Below are positions 6,550 through 12,656 of a stretch of DNA of 12,792 nucleotides, piece after piece. The stretch spans positions 592 through 13,383 of the forward strand of contig DDZI01000094.1 in assembly GCA_002346305.1 (NCBI GenBank). The letters run 5' to 3'. A program made the translations under genes and the position numbers. The stretch comes from Actinobacteria bacterium UBA3012. GTDB taxonomy: Bacteria > Actinomycetota > Actinomycetes > Nanopelagicales > Nanopelagicaceae. Position 1 is the first letter of the stretch. Each line of letters opens with the position of its first letter. Below the pieces are notes generated by a model. It was not told the DNA's origin. It did not search any database and saw only the letters and a list, made by a program, of their open reading frames with translations.

Positions 6550-8028
6550 ATGTCACAAACCACAGATGCAACTTTTGCAACCCACTACCCCGAAAGTGGC
6601 GAAGTTTTTGCAAATTATCCAAATACTTCTGACACTCAGGTGCAAGAAGCTATTGACCGTGCTCGTGAATCTCAAATTTGGTGGGCTTCGCAAAGCTCCA
6701 ACAGTCGCCGAAGAATTCTTCTGGCTTGGAATCGACTTTTAACAAAACGAATTGATGAGGGTGCGAAGTTAGTTTCTGCCGAGACTGGCAAACCATTTAG
6801 CGATGCGAAACTTGAAACTTCACTTGCGATTGGTCATCTTGGTTGGGCTGCACGTAAAGCTAGTTTTTATCTGAAAACTACTAAACGTTCCCCCGGATTA
6901 CTGATGGCAAATATGTCTGCGCAAGTTGAGCGATCTCCATTTGGTGTTGTCGGCGTGATTGGACCCTGGAATTATCCAATTTTCACCCCAATGGGCTCAA
7001 TTTCTTACGCATTAGCTGCTGGAAATACCGTTGTATTCAAACCAAGTGAGTACACGCCAGCTGTTGCAATTTGGCTTGAAGCAACGCTTCGTGAAGTGCA
7101 CCCCGAGCACGAGCTTCTAATTGTAATTCCGGGCTTGCCTGATGCTGGAAAGTTTCTAACTTCAGCAACGCATGGAGTAGATAAAATCTCTTTCACCGGA
7201 TCTACAGTGACTGCAAAGAAAGTTGCTGCTGTTTGTGTCGAGAAGATGATTCCCTTTGTTCTTGAATGTGGTGGTAAAGATCCAGTAATTGTTGATAAAG
7301 ATGCAAATTTAGATCTTGCGGCTGAATTTACATTATGGTCTGGGATGTCAAATGCTGGTCAAACATGCATTAGTGCCGAACGCGTCTATGTGCATGAAGT
7401 AGTTGCTGATGAATTTATTGAGTTGTTAAAAGTAAAAGCCACATCAATATCTGCAGGTGTCAATTATGGACCGGCAACTATGCCTCGTCAGTTAGATATA
7501 ATTCAATCTCATATTAATAGTGCTCTACATGATGGTGGCTCAGCAATCGTTGGCGGCTCCAGTTCGGTTCATAAACCTTTTGTGGATCCCGTGATTATCT
7601 GTGAAGTAGATGAATCTTCTCCTGCGATCACCGAAGAAACTTTTGGACCAGTGTTAATTGTTAACCGTGTTCCAGATATGGATGAAGCAGTACAAAGGGC
7701 AAACGCAACCTCATATGGTTTAGCTGCTGCTGTTTGGTCGAAGCACCATGGTCATAAAATTGCCTCTCAACTTAAATGTGGCATGGTTTCGATAAATTCA
7801 GCAATCTCCTTTGCTGCTATCGCATCTTTGCCTTTTGGTGGTGTTAAAAATAGTGGAATGGGGCGAATTCATGGTCCTGAAGGATTGCTTGAATTTACTT
7901 ATCCACGCTCAGTTGTAAAACCATACTTTCAATTACCTTTGAAATTTACTACCTTTAATAGAACTGCTTGGGCAGATAAAATTATTACTGGGATTGTAAA
8001 ACTATTACATGGAAAAAGTATTGGATAA
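6550..8028 (+). CDS. NAD(P)+-dependent aldehyde dehydrogenase
   Basis: 492 residues, a full-length ALDH-superfamily enzyme that oxidises an aldehyde to the acid. Catalytic elements are intact: Asn141 in GPWNYP, cofactor Lys164 (FKPSEYTP), the FTGST nucleotide loop (215-219), general base Glu239 (LECGGKDP), nucleophile Cys273 (AGQTCISAERVYV), and the C-terminal PFGGVKNSGMGRIHGPEG signature. GPWNYP rather than TPWNFP and the hydrophobic C-terminal tail (KFTTFNRTAWADKIITGIVKLL) lean toward the class that uses long-chain or aromatic aldehydes, but this is only a leaning. The start is ATG 6550, which shares a base with the stop of a possible mini-ORF (TAATG). No clear Shine-Dalgarno. Monocistronic: divergent hydrolase upstream, convergent zinc-ribbon gene 12 bp downstream. 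Confidence 0.93.
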   Translation: MSQTTDATFATHYPESGEVFANYPNTSDTQVQEAIDRARESQIWWASQSSNSRRRILLAWNRLLTKRIDEGAKLVSAETGKPFSDAKLETSLAIGHLGWAARKASFYLKTTKRSPGLLMANMSAQVERSPFGVVGVIGPWNYPIFTPMGSISYALAAGNTVVFKPSEYTPAVAIWLEATLREVHPEHELLIVIPGLPDAGKFLTSATHGVDKISFTGSTVTAKKVAAVCVEKMIPFVLECGGKDPVIVDKDANLDLAAEFTLWSGMSNAGQTCISAERVYVHEVVADEFIELLKVKATSISAGVNYGPATMPRQLDIIQSHINSALHDGGSAIVGGSSSVHKPFVDPVIICEVDESSPAITEETFGPVLIVNRVPDMDEAVQRANATSYGLAAAVWSKHHGHKIASQLKCGMVSINSAISFAAIASLPFGGVKNSGMGRIHGPEGLLEFTYPRSVVKPYFQLPLKFTTFNRTAWADKIITGIVKLLHGKSIG

Positions 8029-8040
8029 TTTATTGAGTAG

Positions 8041-8337
8041 TTAATATCTTGGGGCATTACGAGTTCGTTCAATTTTTGGTGCCCGTCGATTGCGAGATTC
8101 CCAACAAGGCGTGTGCCAATGACGCCTTGTTTCTGCATCATCTTCTACCCAAGCAACAACATGTGGTGTACCCATTCGAATTTCTTGATCACAGCCTGGG
8201 CAACGATAAACTTTGCTTGAACTAGAGCCGGTAATTCTTCTGACTCGGTAACCATCCTCAACAGTTTCATTTGATGGATTTATTTCACGCTCGCCATCAT
8301 CATCACTAGGGGCGCGGCGGTGTTTACGAGGGCTCAC
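8041..8337 (-). CDS. Small zinc-ribbon-like actinobacterial conserved protein
   Basis: 98 residues from GTG 8337 (MSPRKHRRAP). The frame also allows TTG 8382, adding 15 Lys-rich residues. A charged, disordered N-terminus is followed by a compact domain holding a probable Zn site: CPGC, then HVVAW, then HWHTPC, that is C-x2-C with later His and Cys residues. The protein ends in a basic tail, RTRNAPRY. I recall a conserved actinobacterial family beginning MSPRR and ending RSRNAPR, often mislabelled 'ATP/GTP-binding protein', though no nucleotide motif is present here. That memory, and AAGAAT 6 bases upstream, favour the GTG. Function is unknown; nucleic-acid binding is a guess from the basic tail and Zn site. 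Divergent from the ABC operon, which may be meaningful if the pairing is conserved. Confidence 0.75.
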   Translation of the reverse strand: MSPRKHRRAPSDDDGEREINPSNETVEDGYRVRRITGSSSSKVYRCPGCDQEIRMGTPHVVAWVEDDAETRRHWHTPCWESRNRRAPKIERTRNAPRY

Positions 8338-8343
8338 TCTCCA

Positions 8344-8349
8344 ATTCTT
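8344..8349 (-). promoter_or_regulatory. Weak putative -10 element for the zinc-ribbon gene
   Basis: Minus strand AAGAAT, then 6 bases (TGGAGA), then GTG 8337. It matches only the conserved A2 and T6 positions. It supports the shorter start mainly through spacing. Confidence 0.25.
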
Positions 8350-8400
8350 GCCTACTTTTCCGCTCTTTCCCTTACTTTTCAATCTGGATTACCCCCCGCC

Positions 8401-8415
8401 TTGCCGATATGGCAA
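8401..8415. promoter_or_regulatory. Inverted repeat TTGCC-N5-GGCAA, candidate operator
   Basis: A perfect 5-bp inverted repeat with a GATAT centre lies in the divergent gap between the zinc-ribbon gene and the ABC ATPase, ending 10 bases before the GTG at 8426. Position and symmetry fit a dimeric repressor site, but one short copy could be chance. No regulator gene is adjacent. Confidence 0.35.
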
Positions 8416-8425
8416 AGTAAGCGGT

Positions 8426-9280
8426 GTGAGTTCAACTTCCTCAGCTATTGAAGTCCACGGACTCTCAAAAAGCTACCCGAATCATGTCGCTATAGCCGGA
8501 ATAGATCTTGAAGTTAAAAGTGGTGAGATATTCGCACTACTTGGGCCAAATGGTGCTGGGAAAACTACAACGGTAGAAATCCTTGAAGGTTATCGATCTA
8601 GAGATGGAGGTACTGTCTCTGTTCTTGGGGTGGACCCAGCCAATACCGATGTTCGGGCCTGGAGAAATCGAATCGGAATAGTTCTGCAATCAACAAAAGA
8701 TGCGGCTGATTTAACAGTCGAAGAAGCTATTTCGCACTTTGCTGGTTATTACTCAAATCCAAAAAATGTTGATGAAGTTATTGCTGCAGTTGGATTAGCT
8801 GAAAAACGTAAAACAAAAGGTGAGCAACTCTCTGGCGGGCAACGCCGCAGATTAGATGTGGCGCTTGGAATCCTAGGCAACCCTGAACTGCTCTTCTTGG
8901 ATGAACCGACGACCGGGTTTGACCCAGAAGCAAGACGGGCCTTTTGGGATTTGATTCGTCAACTCAAAAATGATGGAACCACAATTTTAATGACTACTCA
9001 TTATTTGGATGAGGCTGAGGCGCTTGCTGATCGCTTAGCAGTAATGACAAATGGCAAAATTCTTGAAGTTTCCACTCCTGCTTTGCTTGGTGGTCGCTCT
9101 CGCGCCAAGGCTCGAGTAAGTTGGAGCGAAAATGGAAAAGTCTTTTTGGAGACAACTGATTCTCCTACTCAATTTGTTAATAAATTGAGTGCCCGTATAG
9201 ATGGAGAAATTCAGGATCTTTCGGTAAGCCGGCCAAATCTTGAAGATATTTATCTTGAAATGATTGGTGAAAAAGTATGA
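8426..9280 (+). CDS. ABC-2 type transporter ATP-binding protein (DrrA-like)
   Basis: 284 residues from GTG 8426 (VSSTSSAIEVHGLSKSYP). The open frame extends to ATG 8348, but that stretch (MPTFPLFPLL) overlaps the divergent gene's start and crosses the inverted repeat, so it is not used. All ATPase motifs are present: Walker A GPNGAGKTT (40-48), Q-loop Gln88 (VLQSTKDAADLT), signature LSGGQ (135-139), Walker B LLFLDEP (155-161) and H-loop His192 (MTTHYLDEAEAL). The C-terminal ~65 residues form the variable domain of the drug/export subfamily. It energises the permease encoded next, with which it overlaps by 4 bases (ATGA). The substrate is unknown; DrrAB-type pairs export drugs, lipids or polysaccharide. 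Confidence 0.93.
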   Translation: MSSTSSAIEVHGLSKSYPNHVAIAGIDLEVKSGEIFALLGPNGAGKTTTVEILEGYRSRDGGTVSVLGVDPANTDVRAWRNRIGIVLQSTKDAADLTVEEAISHFAGYYSNPKNVDEVIAAVGLAEKRKTKGEQLSGGQRRRLDVALGILGNPELLFLDEPTTGFDPEARRAFWDLIRQLKNDGTTILMTTHYLDEAEALADRLAVMTNGKILEVSTPALLGGRSRAKARVSWSENGKVFLETTDSPTQFVNKLSARIDGEIQDLSVSRPNLEDIYLEMIGEKV

Positions 9281-10074
9281 GCCAATTAAAATTACCAAGT
9301 ACTTTAAAAATTGGAATCAGCCGTGGATTTCTAGAAGTAAAGCAGTTTATGAGGCAGCGAGAATCAGTTGTTTTTACGTTGTTATTTCCAGTTTTATTAT
9401 TATTAATTTTTGGTTCAGTTTTCAAAGATGAAATTGCACCCGGCGTCACATTTAGCCAATATTTTGTAGCAGGAATGATCGCATCAGGTTTAGTCAACAC
9501 TGGATTTCAACAATTAGCGATAACCATTCCGATGGAACGCGATGATGGGACTCTTAAACGTTTGCGTGGAACGCCAGCACCGGCATCTTCGTATTTTATT
9601 GGAAAAATCATTCTCGTCTTTGTAAGTATGAGCATTCAAGTAATTTTGTTGTTAATTTTTGGAGTTCTACTTTATGGAATCACTCTTCCTACAGATCCGG
9701 AACGTTGGTTAACTTTTATTTGGGTGATGTTGCTTGGATTAATCAGTTCAACATTGCTAGGTATTGCCTTTTCTTCGGTTCCAAAAAGTGGTCGAGGTGC
9801 ATCCGCTGTGGTTTCACCAATCGTGATCATCTTGCAATTTTTTAGCGGAGTTTTCTTTGTTTTCACTCAGTTGCCAACCTGGATGCAAAATTTTGCAGCA
9901 ATTTTTCCGTTGAAATGGCTAACTCAAGGCATGCGGGCGGTATTCCTGCCGGATTCATTTGCAGCTCAAGAAGTGGCTGGCAGTTGGGAGTTAGGGAAAA
10001 TTGCCATATTCCTAGGTGTTTGGTCAGTTCTTGGATTCTTTTTAGCTCTTAAAACTTTCCGGTGGGAGAAGTAA
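9277..10074 (+). CDS. ABC-2 type transporter permease (DrrB-like)
   Basis: 265 residues, integral membrane protein with six predicted helices at about 31-49, 61-82, 107-133, 145-166, 176-197 and 240-260. The cytoplasmic coupling segment MERDDGTLKRLRGTPAPASSYFIGK (86-110, shown by its ends) is typical of ABC-2 exporters. So is the amphipathic FFSGVFFVFTQLPTWMQ and PLKWLTQGMR region before the last helix. Its ATG overlaps the ATPase stop (ATGA), giving coupled synthesis of the two subunits. One permease gene implies a homodimer. No periplasmic binding protein is present, which supports export over import. The following secreted-protein gene starts 1 base after its stop and is likely part of the same transcript. 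Confidence 0.92.
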   Translation: MSQLKLPSTLKIGISRGFLEVKQFMRQRESVVFTLLFPVLLLLIFGSVFKDEIAPGVTFSQYFVAGMIASGLVNTGFQQLAITIPMERDDGTLKRLRGTPAPASSYFIGKIILVFVSMSIQVILLLIFGVLLYGITLPTDPERWLTFIWVMLLGLISSTLLGIAFSSVPKSGRGASAVVSPIVIILQFFSGVFFVFTQLPTWMQNFAAIFPLKWLTQGMRAVFLPDSFAAQEVAGSWELGKIAIFLGVWSVLGFFLALKTFRWEK

Positions 10075-10075
10075 G

Positions 10076-10741
10076 TTGTCGTCTCTAAGAGTATTACTGA
10101 CACTGGCCCTTTTGTTTGGTGCACTCCCGGCTAATGCTGCGAACAATCCAACGCCTACTCTAAAAAAGAGCTCTTCGACAGCCGAGAAATCAACAACAGA
10201 AAAGAAGCCGGTCAAGAAGAAGCCGATCAAGAAGAAGCCGATCAAGAAAAAGGTGCGCAAAACTGCTAAGCCGATTCCAATTCCAAAGGCGAAATGGCCA
10301 CCAAAAGGATTTAAATTAAGCAATGGAATTTATTACTCTTCGCCAAAAAACGAGAAAGAGTTGGTAACGCTCCTAACTTCAAAAAAAACACTTGCCGCTG
10401 ATATAAAGAATTGTAAAAAATTTATTTGCACAGTGATCCAGGTAGCTGCTGAAGAGAAATGTAGCGCATGGCAATTTACTTCAAGGGTTGTTGCATATGA
10501 TGGAAAGCCTTTGGGGAGCCTAACTTCATTGCGAAAAGGAAGTAAGGGAAAAATTGTTGCTACTTATTTTCTAATCAGCCCAGAGCCATTAACAAGCAAT
10601 TCTGAGATAAATCGTATTGTCACTACATGCATCAGAGGTCCCGTTGCTGGCGAAATACCATCAGATAAATTTGTTAGTGCTCTGCAAACACTGGCTCCAA
10701 GTGAAACCCAAACTGAAAATCAACCACCTGCCGGTCAGTAA
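10076..10741 (+). CDS. Secreted Lys-rich, four-cysteine protein of unknown function
   Basis: 221 residues from TTG 10076, chosen because GGGAG (10064-10068) lies 7 bases upstream and the gene follows the permease stop by one base. Residues 1-21 are a signal peptide (LRVLLTLALLFGALP, likely cut after ANA21). Then comes a Ser/Thr/Lys linker with a KKPxK repeat (43-57) and further basic-proline sequence to about 75. The C-terminal domain (about 76-205) has Cys113, Cys118, Cys129 and Cys185, which could form two disulfides outside the cell. The tail is acidic/polar (SETQTENQPPAGQ). I recognise no family. The cationic linker could bind teichoic or other anionic wall polymers (inference). Co-transcription with an ABC exporter suggests a cell-envelope process. 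Convergent with pduO, 4 bp apart. Confidence 0.82.
   Translation: MSSLRVLLTLALLFGALPANAANNPTPTLKKSSSTAEKSTTEKKPVKKKPIKKKPIKKKVRKTAKPIPIPKAKWPPKGFKLSNGIYYSSPKNEKELVTLLTSKKTLAADIKNCKKFICTVIQVAAEEKCSAWQFTSRVVAYDGKPLGSLTSLRKGSKGKIVATYFLISPEPLTSNSEINRIVTTCIRGPVAGEIPSDKFVSALQTLAPSETQTENQPPAGQ
10202..10246 (+). repeat. Three 15-bp tandem units encoding KKP(V/I)K
   Basis: AAGAAGCCGGTCAAG is followed by two identical copies of AAGAAGCCGATCAAG, in frame with the secreted protein. The last two copies are identical at every base, which suggests recent duplication. A partial fourth unit (KKVRK) follows. Confidence 0.9.
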
Positions 10742-10745
10742 TTTC

Positions 10746-11318
10746 CTATCTATTTGCCCCTGGTACCCAAAGTTCATCACCGATTTTTTTATTTTCATAT
10801 CTTGCTAAAACAAAGAGCAAGTCAGAAAGACGATTTAAATATTTTGCGGTAGTTGGATTTACGCCACTACCAAATGCATGGATTGCTGCCCAGGTACAAC
10901 GTTCTGCTCTACGTGTAACAGTTCTAGCCACATGAAGAAGTGCTGCTTCCCCAGTTCCACCTGGTAGGACAAATGAGCGAAGTGTTTCTAACTCTCCATT
11001 GAATTTGTCAATCTGCTCTTCAAGGTAATCCACTTGTGACTCTAAAATTCTTAATGGTTCAAATGCCGGTGAATCAATGACTGGAGTACATAAATCAGCT
11101 CCAACATCAAAAAGGTCGTTTTGTACTCTAACCAGTAATTTGCCAACCTCTTCACTAACTTTGCCCAATGCTAAAACCACGCCAATACTTGAATTAGCCT
11201 CATCCACCGTGGCATACGCTTCAAGACGTGGATCATTTTTAGAGGTTCGGCTCATATCGCCAAGGGATGTAGTGCCGTCATCGCCAGTTTTTGTGTAAAT
11301 ACGCGTCAGGTTAACCAT
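10746..11318 (-). CDS. pduO: ATP:cob(I)alamin adenosyltransferase, PduO type
   Basis: 190 residues. It transfers the 5'-deoxyadenosyl group of ATP to cob(I)alamin, making adenosylcobalamin for enzymes such as methylmalonyl-CoA mutase. Diagnostic motifs are all present: the N-terminal ATP loop TKTGDDGTTSLG (9-20), AYATVDEANSSIG (34-46), FVLPGG (116-121) leading into LHVARTVTRRAER (128-140), and YLNRLSDLLFVLAR (160-173). The length is normal for the single-domain enzyme. The start is ATG 11318; TAG codons lie in frame just upstream, and TAGGCT is 6 bases before the ATG, predicting a leaderless message. The functional partners meaB and mce lie 8 kb to the left rather than adjacent. Divergent from murA. 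The symbol could equally be cobO-like or mmaB, depending on convention. Confidence 0.94.
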   Translation of the reverse strand: MVNLTRIYTKTGDDGTTSLGDMSRTSKNDPRLEAYATVDEANSSIGVVLALGKVSEEVGKLLVRVQNDLFDVGADLCTPVIDSPAFEPLRILESQVDYLEEQIDKFNGELETLRSFVLPGGTGEAALLHVARTVTRRAERCTWAAIHAFGSGVNPTTAKYLNRLSDLLFVLARYENKKIGDELWVPGANR

Positions 11319-11324
11319 GCGCTA

Positions 11325-11330
11325 AGCCTA
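11325..11330 (-). promoter_or_regulatory. Putative -10 element for leaderless pduO
   Basis: Minus strand TAGGCT followed by 6 bases (TAGCGC) and ATG 11318. It matches TAnnnT exactly and has the same spacing as the meaB element. Confidence 0.5.
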
Positions 11331-11350
11331 TTCGGAGTGTTGGGTTCCCG

Positions 11351-11356
11351 TAACAT
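11351..11356 (+). promoter_or_regulatory. Putative -10 element for leaderless murA
   Basis: TAACAT followed by 7 bases (CAACCCT) and GTG 11364. It supports 11364 as the murA start over GTG 11337 or TTG 11340, which lack a matching hexamer at this spacing. Confidence 0.45.
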
Positions 11357-11363
11357 CAACCCT

Positions 11364-12656
11364 GTGAAACCAACCACTGAGCCCGGATCAGAGCTCAATT
11401 CTGGCCGGATTCAGGTTCGCGGTGGGGCCAGGCTGGCTGGCACCGTCACAGTGACCGGTGCTAAGAATTCAGTCCTGAAGTTGATGGCGGCTGCTCTTTT
11501 GGCTCCTGGGGTTCATACCTTGCGCAACATCCCGGCTATCGCAGATGTCGAAATAATGGGTGAATTACTAGCCCGACTCGGAGCAACTTTTACGCACGAT
11601 ATCGATTCAGCAACCATCATATTAACTATTCCAAATGAATTAAATCACCGCGCAGATTACGACTTAGTGCGCAAAATGCGGGCATCTATAAATGTGCTTG
11701 GACCATTAGTGGCTCGTACGGGTTTGGCTGAAGTTGCGCTTCCAGGTGGAGATGCAATTGGTTCACGAGGCTTAGATTTTCATATTAAAGGTTTAGAACA
11801 ACTCGGCGCGGTAATTTCAAACGAACATGGATTTGTGATTGCTGCTGCACCAAATGGACTTGTTGGTGCTGAAATTTATTTGGATTTTCCAAGTGTTGGA
11901 GCCACTGAGAATTTACTAACTGCTTCGGTACTCGCAAATGGCGTGACAATTATTGATAACGCTGCTCGAGAGCCAGATATTGTGGATCTAGGACAAATGT
12001 TAATTTCAATGGGAGCAAAAATAGAAGGTTTGGGCTCCCCTACTTTGACAATAACTGGTGTAAAAACTTTAAAGCCGGTAGACCACACCGCAATCCCTGA
12101 TCGAATTGTTACTGGAACCTGGGCATTTGCGGCAGCAATGACTAAAGGTGACATCACGATTATTGGAGCGAGGCCAGAAGATCTTGAATTGCCACTAGAC
12201 AAATTAGTTCTTGCAGGTGCGGTAGTTACAACAACTAATAATGGAATTCGAGTACATATGGAATCTCGGCCTAAGGCGGTCGATGTTGTCACGCTTCCTT
12301 ATCCCGGATTTCCAACTGATCTTCAGCCAATGGTTATCGCCTTAAATGCAATCGCCGAAGGTTCGGCAATGGTCACCGAAAATGTTTTTGAAGGTCGCTT
12401 TATGTTTGTTAATGAACTTATGCGTCTTGGAGCAGATGTGACAACAGATGGCCATCACGCCTTTGTACGTGGAAAAGAGCGACTTTCAAGTGCACCAGTT
12501 GCAGCAACAGATATTCGCGCAGGAGCTGCTTTAGTTCTTGCAGCTTTAGTTAGCGATGGCACCACAATTATTGAAGATGCTTTTCATATCGATCGTGGTT
12601 ATCCAAATTTTGACCAACAGTTACGCTCATTGGGTGCAGATATAACGCGGGTTTAA
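11364..12656 (+). CDS. murA: UDP-N-acetylglucosamine 1-carboxyvinyltransferase MurA, Asp in place of catalytic Cys
   Basis: 430 residues from GTG 11364 (the frame is open to GTG 11337, 9 residues more). It transfers enolpyruvate from PEP to UDP-GlcNAc, the first committed peptidoglycan step, in the cytoplasm. Landmarks in order: GAKNSVLKL with the substrate Lys34, KMRAS, the mobile loop LPGGDAIGSR, GLEQLGA, FPSVGATEN, FPTDLQP, NVFEGRFMFVNEL and the C-terminal DRGYPNFDQQLRSLGA. In the loop, E. coli has Cys115 (PGGCTIG); here it is Asp130 (codon 11751-11753), as in the mycobacterial enzyme. Asp supports catalysis but is not alkylated by fosfomycin. The first ~200 bases are clearly GC-richer than the rest. 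It abuts the next convergent gene with no gap. Confidence 0.93.
   Translation: MKPTTEPGSELNSGRIQVRGGARLAGTVTVTGAKNSVLKLMAAALLAPGVHTLRNIPAIADVEIMGELLARLGATFTHDIDSATIILTIPNELNHRADYDLVRKMRASINVLGPLVARTGLAEVALPGGDAIGSRGLDFHIKGLEQLGAVISNEHGFVIAAAPNGLVGAEIYLDFPSVGATENLLTASVLANGVTIIDNAAREPDIVDLGQMLISMGAKIEGLGSPTLTITGVKTLKPVDHTAIPDRIVTGTWAFAAAMTKGDITIIGARPEDLELPLDKLVLAGAVVTTTNNGIRVHMESRPKAVDVVTLPYPGFPTDLQPMVIALNAIAEGSAMVTENVFEGRFMFVNELMRLGADVTTDGHHAFVRGKERLSSAPVAATDIRAGAALVLAALVSDGTTIIEDAFHIDRGYPNFDQQLRSLGADITRV

Noticed and set aside
8338..8382. TTG 8382 start for the zinc-ribbon gene
   Set aside because: Not excluded, but GTG 8337 gives the MSPRK start I recall for the family, has a -10-like hexamer at the leaderless spacing, and leaves more room for the divergent promoters.
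10042..10323. Minus-strand frame encoding repeated FFLIGFFLIGFFLTG, which looks like a membrane protein
   Set aside because: It is the antisense of the Lys-repeat region: AAG-rich repeats read backwards give Phe/Leu/Ile. The plus-strand gene has a signal peptide and Shine-Dalgarno.
11876..12292. Minus-strand open frame of 138 codons inside murA
   Set aside because: Low-complexity Ser/Thr/Ile sequence lying antisense to conserved MurA motifs.
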